From: Saposhnikovia divaricata | Lineage: Eukaryota > Streptophyta > Magnoliopsida > Apiales > Apiaceae | Assembly: GCA_036435485.1 (NCBI GenBank) | Contig: CM071594.1 | Location: 96,623,001 to 96,687,000 of the forward strand | Length of the DNA: 64,000 nucleotides | Reading direction: 5' to 3' | Part shown: positions 31,925-43,183 of the stretch, one piece after another | Layout: every line of letters starts with the position of its first letter | Position numbering within the stretch: the first letter of the stretch is position 1 | The notes under the pieces: model-generated | Database searches by the model: none | The model's input: the letters and a program-made list of their open reading frames with translations, nothing else | What the model was told of the DNA's origin: nothing | Position numbers and translations under genes: made by a program

Positions 31925-34900
31925 AGAAGGACACGAAGAATCCCTGATGGACTCCCCTTGACAACTGCTGAGAAAATCAAGGCTTATGAGGCAGAGATCT
32001 TAAAGTTGAAGGACGATATTGCAAGAGAACAAGATAGATTGAATCAAGCTCAGCCACCTCCAACTGCGGAGAGGATTCCAATTATAAATTTGGAGAGGCC
32101 TTCAAGAAGGCAAAGGAGGGCCGAGGCCCCAACTGAAAAATCAACAAGGGTGGAGACCCCCAGAAGCAACCCTAAGGATCTGATGCCACTTGGGGATCCT
32201 GATGATCCCACACCCCCGTTTACGGAGGAGGTGATGAATGCTCGCATCTCAAAGAAGTTCAAGATGCCGACAATCAAGGCCTATGATGGAACGGGCGATC
32301 CCGCAAATCATGTTAGGACGTTCTCGAATGCACTGCTGTTGCAGCCTGCGAGCGACGCCTTAAAGTGTAGGGCGTTCCCTCAAACCTTGTCTGGCATGGC
32401 TCAAAGGTGGTATAGCCGCTTACCTGCAAACTCGATTGGCTCTTTCAAGGAGTTGAGCGCTGCCTTTGTGAGTCAATTCATCAGCGGAAGAGTTCATGAG
32501 AAAAGTTCTGCATCCCTCATGTATGTGGTGCAGGGGAAGAATGAGAATCTGAGAGATTACCTCAAGCGGTTCACCAAGGAGACGCTGAACATCACTGATC
32601 TGGAAAATAAGGTGGCCATGGTAGCCCTGGAACATGGAACCACTGACCTCTTTTTCAAAAGGTCTTTGGCAAAACATCCTCCTGAAAATATGGCCGAGCT
32701 TCAACGGAGAGCCGACAAATATATCAAGGCTGAGGACAGCATGAAGAAGGAAGCCACAGGAGGCAATGGCAAGGGTTCTACTGATTTGAAGAAACGGAAG
32801 CAAGAGCAAGAGTACGATGCTAGGGACAAGTATCCCCGGACTAGCAAGGATTCTGATTCACCACCGAAGAAAGGTTTGGGACCGAGGTTCTCTGATTATG
32901 CAAGGTTGAACGCTCCTAGGAGTCAGATCTTGCTAGATATTGAGAAGGATAAAGACTTCCGATGGCCGAAGCCACTTAGGGGTGACCCCGCGAAAAGGAA
33001 CAAAGATCAATACTGTAGGTACCACCGTGATGTAGGTCATGATACAGATGATTGTAGACAGCTGAAAGATGAGATTGAGTTTTTGATCCGGAAAGGAAAG
33101 CTAGGCAGGTTCACGAAGAATGATGATCACGGTACCCAAAGAAGGGACTATGACAGGAGAGACAATGACAAAAGAGACGGCAATCGTGATCGTGATCGTA
33201 ATACACAGCCCCGAGGGCCAGTAATCAATATGATTTGGGGAGGACCGACAGCAGCCGGCACTACCCGGAACTCCCGAAAGGCCTATGCTAGAGAAGTGAT
33301 GCACATAGTAGGAGAAGCCCCGAAGCGTGCCAAGACTGAGATAGTGATTGGTTTTGATGATTCAGACCTTGAAGGGGTGAAATTCCCCCATGACGACCCG
33401 TTGGTCATAACTCCTGTAATTGGAAACTCGGAGGTGAAACGAGTCTTGATAGACAATGGAGCTTCTGTTGATATCTTGTTTCACGATGCGTTTTTGAAAA
33501 TGGGATACACCGATTCCCAGTTGACCCCCACCAACATGCCAATCTATGGATTTAATGGAGTTGAATCCAAGGTTGAAGGCACTATTCAGTTGCCCATGAC
33601 CATTGGACAGGAACCTAAGGAAGCTACTCAGATGCTGAATTTCCTTGTGATCAAGGCATCCTCAACTTATAATGCAATCCTAGGAAGGACTGGACTCCAT
33701 GCTTTCAAGGCTGTGGCCTCCACATATCATATGAAGATTAAGTTCCCAACCCGGAATGGTGTTGGAGAACAAAAGGGTGATCAGAAGATGGCGAGAAGTT
33801 GTTATGTATCCGCACTAAGGGCTGATGGAATCGGGGGGCAGGTACTTCCGATCGAAGACATGGATGTCCGTGGCGATGATGAACACCGAGGAAAGCCAGC
33901 AGAGGATTTAATACCTATTCCTCTGGAGCTAGGTGATCCTGAGAAGGTGACTTACATTGGAGCCTCTTTGAAGGAACCCCTGAAGGGCGAGTTGATAGCA
34001 TTCTTGCAAGAGAATGGCGATGTGTTTGCTTGGACAGCGACTGATATGCCAGGGATTGATCCCCAGCTCATAACTCATAGGTTGAATGTTGATCCTAATC
34101 GGAAGATAATACAGCAAAAGAAAAGGAACTTTGCACCTGAAAGGCAAGAGGCCATAAAGCAAGAAGTTGACAAGCTCTTAGAAGCTGGGTTTATCGAAGA
34201 GATTCAGTTCCCGGAATGGTTGGCTAACCCTGTGATGGTCAAGAAAGCCAACGGTAAGTGGAGGATGTGTATAGACTTCACCGACTTGAATGACGCATGC
34301 CCTAAGGATTGCTTTCCTCTACCAAGGATAGACATGTTAATAGATGCCACAGCTGGACATGAGATGCTTAGCTTCATGGATGGTTTTAGCGGCTACAATC
34401 AGATTAAGATGCACAAGGATGACGTCCCTAAGGTATCTTTCATAACTGACTTCGGTGTTTTCTGCTATCTTGTTATGGCTTTCGGTCTAAAAAATGCAGG
34501 AGCTACTTACCAACGACTGGTGAATAAGATATTCGCCCATCTGATTGGAAAAACCATGGAGGTCTATGTTGATGACATGCTAGTCAAGAGCCTGTTCAAG
34601 GCAGACCACATTAAGCACCTCAGAGAGGCATTCGAAGTGCTGAGGCACCATAAAATGATATTGAATCCAGCTAAGTGTGCCTTTGGCGTTGGATCAGGCA
34701 AATTCTTGGGTCTTATGGTTTCAAAGCGAGGCATAGAAGCCAATCCTGACAAGATCAAGGCGATCTTAGACATGGAGCCACCACGCTCTATAAGAGATGT
34801 GCAGAAGTTGACAGGCCGAGTAGCGGCTTTAGGAAGATTCATCTCCAAGTCTGGTGACAAATGCCTGCCTTTCTTTCAAGCATTGAAGAAGGTGAAAGAT

Positions 34901-37159
34901 TTTGAGTGGACTCGTGAGAGCCAAGAGGCCTTTGAACAACTGAAGAAGTACATGACTGAAGCCCCGTTGTTGGCCAAACCTAGTTCCGGAGAGACTCTTT
35001 ATATATACCTGGCGGTATCCGAGCAAGCGTTGAGCGCCGTTCTCATCCGAGAAGAGAAGAAGGTCCAGAAACCCATCTATTATGTGAGCAAGGTGTTGCA
35101 CGGGGCGGAGTTGAATTACTCTCCCGTCGAGAAATTCGCATTGGCATTGGTAACAGCCTCGAGGAAGTTACGCCCGTACTTCCAGGCACACAAGATTGAG
35201 GTCCTGACGGACCAACAGTTGAGAAACATTTTGCATAGCCCAAAGGCTAGTGGAAGGCTAATCAAGTGGGCGATTGAACTTGGAGAATTTGACATCACAT
35301 ATAAGCCTCGAACAGCCATGAAGGCTCAGGCATTGGCTGACTTCGTGGTTGAATGCACCATTAGCAACCAAGAAGTCGGGGGGCAGGAAATGATAACAAC
35401 CCCTGAGAAGCAAGATAGAGATGGAGAACTTGAACCTGAGCAGAAGGAATACTGGGTGCTCTATTTTGATGGAGCATCAAAAACAAAATCTAGTGGCGCA
35501 GGCTTAGTACTGCAAAGCCCCGATGGGTTCACAGTCGAATATGCTTTAAAGTTGGATTTCCAGACAACCAACAATGAAGCTGAGTATGAGGCCTTGATAG
35601 CTGGTTTAGGCTTGGCCAGAATCATGAGAATCAAGAACCTCAAAGTGTGTGGAGATTCAAGATTAGTAGTCTCTCAAGTAAATGGTGAATTTGAGGCCAA
35701 GGATGAAACTATGGCAAAGTATCTGCGAGTTGTGAAAGCTGTCATGACTCAGTTTGATGAGTGTTATGTAGAACACATCCCGAGAGAAGAGAACGTTAAG
35801 GCCGATGCCCTATCTAAGTTTGCTTCTTCTGAGATAGAAAACTATGAAGGGAGTGTTTACTTCCAGGTCTTGAAGGCCCCGACCATCAACTCAAAATTAG
35901 TGGCACCAATTGATGTGGGAAGTTCTTGGATAGATCCCATCAAGGCACACCTTGAGACCGGGTGGCTCCCAGATGATGCCTTGGAGGCACGAAAACTTTC
36001 AGTAAGAGCATTGAGATACACCTTGATTGAGGGCATTCTGTATAAGAGATCATTTGTCATCCCGTACTTGAAGTGCTTGAGGCCTCAAGAGGCAATGGAG
36101 GCTTTGGAAGAAGTTCATGAAGGAATCTGTGGGCAGCACCTGGGGGGCAGGGCCCTCGCTCACAAGATAACTCGCTTGGGATTCTACTGGCCAGAGATGC
36201 TGGCTGATGCACAGGATTATGTCAAGAGGTGTGACAGGTGCCAGAAGCATGCTCCGATTGTCAGGCAGCCGCCTGAGATGTTAACATCAGTCAATTCCCC
36301 CATTCCATTTGCTATGTGGGGGATGGACATTCTTGGGCCTTTCCCTATGGCATCAGCACAGAGGAAGTTTCTGATTGTCGCCATTGACTACTTCACCAAG
36401 TGGATTGAGGCTAAGCCTTTAGCCAAAATAACCACCAAGCAAGTTTCCCAGTTCTTTTGGGAGAACATAATCTGCAGGTATGGCATCCCGCGAATCCTTG
36501 TGACGGATAATGGGACAAAGTTCAATAATGAAGAATTCAAGAAGTATTGTGAGGAGAATGCTATTGAGCTTCGTTTTACCTCGGTAGCACATTCGCAAGC
36601 AAATGGACAAGCCGAGGTGGCCAATCGGATCATCCTTGATGGACTTAAGAAAAGGGTTGAACGCTCAAGGAGCACCTGGGTAGACGAGTTACTGCCTATA
36701 CTCTGGGCTTATCGCACTACTTGCAAGGTGACCACAGGAGCAACCCCGTTTCTGCTAGCTTATGGAGCTGAGGCAGTTGTGCCACTGGAGATTATGCATG
36801 CATCACCTCGAGTGGAGGCATTTGAACCTGAGACAAATGAAGAAGGTATGAAGCTCGCCCTGGATCTGATTGATGAAGTCAGAGACGAGGCAAACGCCAG
36901 AAATGTGGAGCATCAAAAGAAAGCATCCTTCTATTACAACCACAGGGTTAAGGAGAGGTTCTTTCAACAAGGTGATTTGGTTCTGAGGAAGATCGAGGCT
37001 TCTGGAGTTGGCCAGAAAGGAAAACTAGCCCCAAATTGGGAAGGGCCGTATCGAGTCAGGAAGACGTTGGGACGAGGATCATACAAGTTGGAGACCTTGG
37101 ACGGGGTTGAGGTGCCCCGTACTTGGCATGCCTTGAACCTCAAGGTTTATTATGTTTAA
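31925..37159 (+). CDS. gag-pol: Element E gag-pol polyprotein, open after the TAA
   Basis: The frame is open from 31925 to TAA 37157 without any ATG at its head. Counting from 31958, a gag domain spans residues 100-260 and a CCHC-like knuckle (CRYHRDVGHDTDDC) lies near 350. Protease is near 497 (LIDNGAS, with Asn where Thr or Ser is usual). Reverse transcriptase spans about 740-910 with YVDD at 869. The Ty3-type RNase H is near 1010-1130, and a second archaeal/plant-like RNase H near 1165-1290 (YFDGASKTKSSGAG, NNEAEYEALI). The integrase zinc finger (HxxxxxH, CDRCQ) precedes a catalytic core with Asp in GMDILGP, Asp in TDNGTKF and Glu in NGQAEV. Two RNase H domains mark the Tat clade. It is otherwise intact. 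Confidence 0.92.
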   Translation, partial: RRTRRIPDGLPLTTAEKIKAYEAEILKLKDDIAREQDRLNQAQPPPTAERIPIINLERPSRRQRRAEAPTEKSTRVETPRSNPKDLMPLGDPDDPTPPFTEEVMNARISKKFKMPTIKAYDGTGDPANHVRTFSNALLLQPASDALKCRAFPQTLSGMAQRWYSRLPANSIGSFKELSAAFVSQFISGRVHEKSSASLMYVVQGKNENLRDYLKRFTKETLNITDLENKVAMVALEHGTTDLFFKRSLAKHPPENMAELQRRADKYIKAEDSMKKEATGGNGKGSTDLKKRKQEQEYDARDKYPRTSKDSDSPPKKGLGPRFSDYARLNAPRSQILLDIEKDKDFRWPKPLRGDPAKRNKDQYCRYHRDVGHDTDDCRQLKDEIEFLIRKGKLGRFTKNDDHGTQRRDYDRRDNDKRDGNRDRDRNTQPRGPVINMIWGGPTAAGTTRNSRKAYAREVMHIVGEAPKRAKTEIVIGFDDSDLEGVKFPHDDPLVITPVIGNSEVKRVLIDNGASVDILFHDAFLKMGYTDSQLTPTNMPIYGFNGVESKVEGTIQLPMTIGQEPKEATQMLNFLVIKASSTYNAILGRTGLHAFKAVASTYHMKIKFPTRNGVGEQKGDQKMARSCYVSALRADGIGGQVLPIEDMDVRGDDEHRGKPAEDLIPIPLELGDPEKVTYIGASLKEPLKGELIAFLQENGDVFAWTATDMPGIDPQLITHRLNVDPNRKIIQQKKRNFAPERQEAIKQEVDKLLEAGFIEEIQFPEWLANPVMVKKANGKWRMCIDFTDLNDACPKDCFPLPRIDMLIDATAGHEMLSFMDGFSGYNQIKMHKDDVPKVSFITDFGVFCYLVMAFGLKNAGATYQRLVNKIFAHLIGKTMEVYVDDMLVKSLFKADHIKHLREAFEVLRHHKMILNPAKCAFGVGSGKFLGLMVSKRGIEANPDKIKAILDMEPPRSIRDVQKLTGRVAALGRFISKSGDKCLPFFQALKKVKDFEWTRESQEAFEQLKKYMTEAPLLAKPSSGETLYIYLAVSEQALSAVLIREEKKVQKPIYYVSKVLHGAELNYSPVEKFALALVTASRKLRPYFQAHKIEVLTDQQLRNILHSPKASGRLIKWAIELGEFDITYKPRTAMKAQALADFVVECTISNQEVGGQEMITTPEKQDRDGELEPEQKEYWVLYFDGASKTKSSGAGLVLQSPDGFTVEYALKLDFQTTNNEAEYEALIAGLGLARIMRIKNLKVCGDSRLVVSQVNGEFEAKDETMAKYLRVVKAVMTQFDECYVEHIPREENVKADALSKFASSEIENYEGSVYFQVLKAPTINSKLVAPIDVGSSWIDPIKAHLETGWLPDDALEARKLSVRALRYTLIEGILYKRSFVIPYLKCLRPQEAMEALEEVHEGICGQHLGGRALAHKITRLGFYWPEMLADAQDYVKRCDRCQKHAPIVRQPPEMLTSVNSPIPFAMWGMDILGPFPMASAQRKFLIVAIDYFTKWIEAKPLAKITTKQVSQFFWENIICRYGIPRILVTDNGTKFNNEEFKKYCEENAIELRFTSVAHSQANGQAEVANRIILDGLKKRVERSRSTWVDELLPILWAYRTTCKVTTGATPFLLAYGAEAVVPLEIMHASPRVEAFEPETNEEGMKLALDLIDEVRDEANARNVEHQKKASFYYNHRVKERFFQQGDLVLRKIEASGVGQKGKLAPNWEGPYRVRKTLGRGSYKLETLDGVEVPRTWHALNLKVYYV

Positions 37160-37572
37160 GTTGCCTCTGCGAGGATGTAGCTTTTTATTTATCTAGTAGG
37201 AGAAGTAGAAATAAGGTTCCATGAAACCATCCCAGGGTTTTGATGCCCCGAGTAGGACAATAATGAGTTATGTAAGGGTTTAACCCCTTTTTGAGTTATT
37301 AATGCAAACTTGTTTTCCATTCTATGATTCTATGTTTTGTTTACGTACCATGCACCTGTTGAGTGTGAGTCTAGGAAGACCAAGTACCGAAAATAAATGA
37401 ACATACGAATAAAACAAACAAGTGCATAAATAAAGACCCCGAAGGGCCAACAGTTAGGGTTACATCATTTAGACCGAATAAAAGTTTAATCACGAAGCAC
37501 CGTGATTGAAATACTAGAAATAAAAGCCACATACGGCTAAGTTAGGCCATGCAAGGCCCGAAGCAATCCCAG
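37160..37572. other. E spacer between convergent pol and antisense gene
   Basis: These 413 bp have no supported ORF. Pol ends at 37159 on plus and the antisense gene ends at 37573 on minus, so this stretch is the shared 3' region of two convergent transcripts. Confidence 0.6.
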
Positions 37573-39685
37573 CTACTCATCCGAGGAATCCTCCTCGCCA
37601 TTCTCCTCCTCGTCATTCTCCTCCTCATCAGTCTCTTCCTCGCTACTCTCCTCATCACTCTCTTCCTCAGAGCTGTCCTCATCATGGCCCTTACCCGGTT
37701 CAGCTACCGCGACTGGTGGAGCTGTCACTTCCATTGCCTCAACCTCTTCCTCTTCGGAAGAGGAGCTATCTCCAACTACCTTCTTCGAGGGGACTGTTGG
37801 ACGAACCACTCTCCCCTTCTGCATGGTCATAGGCCTTTTCCCTCGAGGATCTGAGGAAACTGAGCCATCCACAGCTGCTCGGACACCCCTCGAACCGGAA
37901 CCAGAACGACGATGACTTCCCCTAGAGCCGGAGCCCGAAGCCTGAGCTACTGGCATGGCCTCGGCGCCCGAAGCAACTTGACAATACGGACTTGGAAAGT
38001 CCCTCGGGAAAACCACAGCAGGATGCCTCTTACTCACAGCATTGATGGCTCGATCCCAGCCAACAGACATGATACCCGGGCGTACTTCATCGTCATGCTT
38101 ATCTATAAGCTCAAAGAAATCCTCAGACTCCTGGTAAGCTTTCACCACTTGCTTGCAGTCTATTGCCCTCTTGTTATACAGGGAGTCATACTGTCTCTGG
38201 ATAGAATGAGCATCAGCTTCAGCTTGGATGGCCCTGGACTCCAAGTCTTGATATTTCTCATCAAGAGTTGCTTTCTCCTTCTTCAAAGCCACATTCTCAT
38301 CTCGGTATGCACGGCCTAGCCGAGTGCTAGCTTGGAACTGGGCATTCGCCTGGAACAAAGAACCAATAAGTCAGTTATAATCACAAGTTAAGTAAAAACA
38401 CTATGTCTAGGAAGGAAGGTGGGAAACCTGATATAGAGCTTGAGCCCCGAGTTTCTCCGCCTCGTCAAATTTGTCCCCGGCTGTTACAGTCAGAAGGTCG
38501 GGGGGAGTGATGCTGAACTTGGACCAATCCAAGGCTGACTCTGGGCATCCCAAGACAGAATCTTGCTCACAAATTCCCCAACCAGGGATGAAGGGGGTCT
38601 TGACTCTCCCGTCAGCATTCCGTGATCTCTTCGAAGAGCATCCCGACAGGAACTGAGGGATCTTCGGCCCGGGTTGAATGCAAGCCGCCTCGGCTCTCTT
38701 GATCATCCTCCTAGTAACTTTCGGCTGGTTTTCGGGCCGATTGTCGATCTCCTCAGCAACTGAAAAGACAACAGAAAAGATATCGGAATAAGAACAAACA
38801 GGATTCATAACATGAAGGTAAAAAATTACCATCAGCAGAAAGTAAGCTAAGTCCAGCTTCTACAAGTCTCTTCTCGGTTAAGAAAACTTTGTAGTGAGTA
38901 CGGCCGTCGTCAGCAAGTAGTCGATCACGATCAAAAAGCTCCTTCTCGTCAAGATCACATACAAAATGTGTAGCATCATGCACTTCCTCAAACTTAGACA
39001 TAAAGAATTGGACCCAATCGCCACCACGCCATACCAGAGTCACGAATTCTCTGTCCCAGTAGTGATGGGAATCTGGGAATGAAAAAGCATTCACAATATG
39101 TGGAACATTGGATCTATGCTGAATAGTGACCCATCCCTTCTGAACCTCAGAAGAATTCTTGGTGGCGAATATGCTCCTGAACATGGTAGTAGTAGGCTCG
39201 ATACCTAGATCTCGACATCTCAGCATAAAGATGATAATCAACCGCCATGCATTGGGATACAATTGGCAGGGATGAACCTGAAGCTCCGCTAAGAGCCTTA
39301 TTATGAACTGGTCTACCGGGAATCTCAGACCTGCTTCCAGGGCACCTTTGTAGACACATAGCCTCTCTGGGTGCCAATTACAGGTTCTGTCAGCTAAGCC
39401 AGGAAGGCAAACCTTGATTACATCCGGAAAGCCATATAACTTCTTAATATTTTCGACATCTTGCTTGTCGAACTTGGACGGACTTTGATACGCAGCTAAC
39501 TCAGAATTGTTGGGAAATGCATCCCTCATAGTACTCAACAAGTCAATTAAAGAATCAAATCGACGATCAATATATCTAGGGGGATTCAGTCGAAGATTAC
39601 CTCGCAATGTTTTGGCCAAGGCTCTCTTGGCCATCGCCTCTGACATAGAGAATGACAAAGCTGGAGCGCGGTCGCCATCTGCCAT
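37573..39685 (-). CDS. Element E antisense gene, three exons, 654 aa, PF04195-like
   Basis: Exon 1 is 39685-38830, exon 2 is 38759-38428 and exon 3 is 38349-37573, all minus. Introns are 70 bp (GTAATT...TTTCAG) and 78 bp (GTTTCC...TTCCAG). The exons total 1965 nt and splice into one open frame of 655 codons including the stop. Exon 1 (MADGDR start) has the pattern of the putative gypsy-type transposon domain PF04195 (LEAGLRFPVDQFI, then QLYPNAWRLII). Exon 3 starts with a coiled coil and ends in a long Glu/Asp/Ser-rich acidic tail after a basic Arg/Gly stretch. A TATA box lies about 115 bp upstream. Extra ORFs, often antisense, are known in Tat elements; their function is not established. This copy looks intact. 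Confidence 0.8.
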
Positions 39686-39798
39686 CTTGAGCTTGAACTT
39701 GAAGCTAGAGCTTGAGAGCTTTAGAACTTGAGAACTTCAGAGAGAATTTTAGAAGTAAGAAGAAGTGAAGTGAATGAAAATGAAGGCTCCCCCCACTC

Positions 39799-39806
39799 TT
39801 TTATAG
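39799..39806 (-). promoter_or_regulatory. TATA box of the E antisense gene
   Basis: On the minus strand CTATAAAA lies at 39806-39799, about 115 bp before the ATG. A CT-rich leader lies between them. It argues that the antisense gene has its own promoter rather than using an LTR. Confidence 0.65.
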
Positions 39807-40102
39807 AAGATGGATGACCTTCTATATCAGGTTGAAACACGGCTTGGTTCGTGTTTGCAGGTCATCTATCGTTCATCTACAGAAAGATGGATTTCATCTG
39901 CTATATCCGCCAATAATTATACCGGTATATATGATTCCGGGAAAGAAAAGAAGGATTTACGTAAAGATATAGTAATAAGCTGTGCCACGGCACTCATCTG
40001 AGCTTAAGAAGCTAATTACGTTTAAGGAAGGTAGAATACAATCAGTTAGTCTTTGCTATTAAAGAGACTAATTATGCTCTGAAAGGAGGTGTACAACATC
40101 CG
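39807..40102. other. E upstream region of antisense gene, no feature recognised
   Basis: About 300 bp with no supported ORF or repeat. It should contain the upstream part of the antisense promoter. Confidence 0.4.
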
Positions 40103-40166
40103 TGATCAAGGACGTGATTCTAGAACGAGACTCATGATCAAGGACGTGATTCTAGAACGAGACTCC
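40103..40166 (+). repeat. 32-bp direct duplication
   Basis: Two copies of a 32-bp unit starting near TGATCAAGGACGTGATTC (40103 and 40135). They lie at the edge of the E minisatellite region. Confidence 0.85.
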
Positions 40167-40253
40167 AGGCATTGCGAAAAGCTCCGAGAGGCACGACATA
40201 GCAACAATGGAGCACCTGTCGGGCGATCAAGAAGCACCCGGCAGGCAGCTTGG

Positions 40254-40430
40254 CTCTCCTGGCAGCCGACCAGGTGCCATGGAGAGGGTCTGGCCGACCT
40301 GGCTCTCCTGGCAGCCGACCAGGTGCCATGGAGAGGGTCTGGCTGACCTGGCTCTCCTGGCAGCCGACCAGGTGCCATGGAGAGGGTCTGGCCGACCTGG
40401 ATCTCCTGGCAGCCGACCTCATGGATCCCC
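40254..40430 (+). repeat. 49-bp minisatellite, about four units
   Basis: GGCAGCCGAC recurs at 40261, 40310, 40359 and 40408, a 49-bp period. Each unit holds CCTGGCAGCCGACCAGG, whose ends (CCTGG/CCAGG) are complementary, and GGTGCCATGGAGAGGG. The same core returns on the far side of F, so the array belonged to E before F arrived. Open frames across it are artefacts. Confidence 0.92.
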
Positions 40431-40433
40431 GAG

Positions 40434-40860
40434 ATTGAGATCCTGGATCCCTAAGATCGAGATCGAGGTTCTGAATCCTTGAAAGTCACGGGTGACCAAT
40501 ATACTAAATTAGAGATCAAGATCGAGATCGAGATTGAGGTTCTGGATCCCTAAGATCGAGATCGAGGTTCTGAATCCTTGAAAGTCACGAGTGACCAATA
40601 TACTAAATTAGAAATCAAGATCGAGATCGAGATCGAGGTTCTGGATCCCTAAGATCGAGATCGAGGTTCTGAATCCTTGAAAGTCACGGGTGACCAATAT
40701 ACTAAATTAGAAATCAAGATCGAGATCGAGATCGAGGTTCTGGATCCCTAAGATCGAGATTGAGGTTCTGAATCCTTGAAAGTCACGGGTGACCAATATA
40801 CTAAATCAAAGATCAAGATCGAGATCGAGATCGAGGTTTTGGATCCTTGAAAGTCATAGG
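40434..40860 (+). repeat. 99-bp minisatellite, about four units, rich in GATCGA hexamers
   Basis: GAATCCTTGAAAGTCAC recurs at 40473, 40572, 40671 and 40770, a 99-bp period, with a shortened further unit near 40841. Each unit contains runs of the hexamer GATCGA that vary in number. Units are nearly identical, which suggests recent amplification. Confidence 0.92.
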
Positions 40861-40982
40861 TGACCAAAACACTTCCAAACAACTTGAGGCACTTGTCGGG
40901 CGATCAAGAAGCACCCGGCAGGCAACCAGAAGCACCCGGCAGGCAACCAGGATCTCCTGGCAGCCGACCAGGTGCATCAAGG

Positions 40983-42086
40983 TGTTAGTGTATACTGAAA
41001 ATATTTATTTGAAGTATTTACATTTATTTCTGGCCGGTTTAATTGAGAATCATTTTGTTTACATGTTGTCTAAATATTATATATTGTGAATAATCTAGTA
41101 TCAAATGGGATACAGAATATTGGATTATTAAATACGGTTTATATAATATAATAAGGTTCACAGCACAGGTGGAGTTAGACAATCCACTGGAATGGCTGTA
41201 GTATTATTTAGATTAGTTTATATTGAATAATAAATAATACTAGTATACTTTGTGTATATTGAACAGGATCAAATTTAGAATTGTTCCCTTATACTGATTA
41301 AGGAGGTGAACTAAGATTCTATGTTATTATTAATGCTTAGGTTCTTAATCCGGAAATAATAATTGACACGTATATATTATTTACATGCTTTGATTTATAT
41401 ATGAAATAATTCTTTTGATTTATTTCATTATATTTTGGGTGATGAAATAATATATATGGTGGGATATTATTTGTTGACGGAATCCATGTCCTGATAATAT
41501 TCGGGTTAATGATGTCCCCTTGAAAGCTCAAAAAGATTTAATTATGTGAAACCCTGCAGGTGGATTTATTCCGGCATAATTAAATAAAGGTTGAGTGGAT
41601 AATCAAGGATAAAAGATATTAATTAAATGAATTATCAGTAATTTATTTAATTAATGGACATGCGATATTTTAAACATGGGGAATTTAATAAGCAAATAAT
41701 ATTGGAACCGAATTAATTAATTAAATTACGGTATTAGGAAAGGTAGTGCAAATATTAATTCTTTAGTGGATTGAATTAATATTTAATTACATTGGGCTAG
41801 GCTCAAGATGTAATTAGAAGGCCCAACCTAATTGTCCATGATCCCTATTGTAGCATATATATATTCCTATTCTCTTCTTGCTGGGGGTTGGTCGAAAAAA
41901 TTTTGTAGCCACCCAGGAGCAAGTAGAGAGGTAAACTTGAGAAGACGAAGGCCACACTTCGCTCAAGGGAATTTGGGAATACAATAGAAGAGCGTGGAAT
42001 CAACCGTTAACAAGGTGATTTTTCTATTCGTACTCGTTAATTTATTGTATCGAAATTCGCAGTGCCAAGATCTGATTGTCCCAACA
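40983..42086 (+). repeat. F 5' LTR (1104 bp)
   Basis: It begins TGTTAGTGTATACTG and ends GATTGTCCCAACA. The middle is AT-rich. TATATATATTCC near 41854 is a candidate TATA box. Confidence 0.95.
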
Positions 42087-42087
42087 A

Positions 42088-42101
42088 TTGGTATCAAGAG
42101 C
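42088..42101 (+). other. F primer binding site
   Basis: TTGGTATCAAGAGC lies one base after the LTR and matches the methionine-tRNA type with an extra A. Confidence 0.85.
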
Positions 42102-42573
42102 CTGGTTCATTGGTTCTGCGAATTTTGATACGATGTCCATGTCGTAATTATATATGCATGTGTATAGTGGTGTGCTTGGATAATAATCTTTTGCAGGTTG
42201 TTTAGTATCCACTATTATGGCCATGTAATTTTAATTATGTGTTTGGATCCCACGTGGTTTAATCGTGGTTATTTTATTTGGTTTCCACGTGGTTTATCGT
42301 GGTTGTAAAACACGAGGGTTGATCGTGTTAGAATAGATTTACAAAATTAGTTTTGTATTAGATCTGTTTTGTATGTAATTGTTTGATGGATTATGTAAAA
42401 ATCCGGGTATTTTGTAACAATTATGTTCGATCGGAAATCAAATCGGAGAAACAATTTTGTCCGCTGCGAAGCTACTTGATGGCTGTGTTGATTAACTAAG
42501 TCGAACAGAAACAAGATCTGCAGAACGGGAAACAGAGGAGCAGGCGCGCGCGTGGAAAAATCTCTTCTGAAGC

Positions 42574-42723
42574 CTGTAACGCATGTGCAGACTGCGTTAC
42601 AGGTCTGTTCAGGCTGTAACGCATGTCGCACATGCGTTACAGGCCTGTAACAGGCTGTAACGCATGACGCACATGCGTTACAGCAGTTCCAGGGCTGTAA
42701 CGCAGGCCGTGAATGCGCCACAG
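42574..42723 (+). repeat. Four iterated inverted repeats CTGTAACGCATG in the F leader
   Basis: CTGTAACGCATG pairs with CATGCGTTACAG or a close form in four successive stem-loops: 42574-42602, 42614-42642, 42655-42683 and a degraded one at 42695-42723. The second has a 13-bp perfect stem with a 3-base loop. A small extra palindrome CCTGTAACAGG (42644-42654) sits between the second and third. Confidence 0.9.
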
Positions 42724-43183
42724 CAGATTTATGGCAGAAAAATGTTTTTTTTCAGCAAAATAAAGGGCTGAAAATTTATTTATTTTTAAAGGGGCCATAA
42801 TAGTGGTTTTAAATTATATTTTTTAATTTTAATTCCGCTATTTAATTTTTTAATTATTGCTTTAAATAATTATTATGTGTGTTGTTAATTATGTGTGTAA
42901 TTTTTAATTGCATGTTTAACATAATTAGGACGACATGGACATTAATTTTATTTATTGCTTTAATTTTATGATGCATGCTGCCATGTTATGTGTTCTTTGT
43001 ATTGTTATTTTTATAACATGCGGACCTCGAAAAAATAACATAGGGCGATGCATCTAGATAAAATTCCTCAATTTTAAATAAAAATTCTAAGTGGGTGAGG
43101 GAATTAATTAGGAATTAAATCCCATGGTCTCCATTATTGTTTGTATGTAATTTAACACCGAGACGAATATAAATTATACACAT

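Noticed and set aside
37549..38319. Plus-strand frames opposite the E antisense gene
   Set aside because: They are shadows of the antisense exons; the minus-strand exons splice cleanly and show domain patterns.
42347..42721. Cys-rich 124-aa minus frame in the F leader
   Set aside because: It is produced by the palindromic CTGTAACGCATG hairpins.
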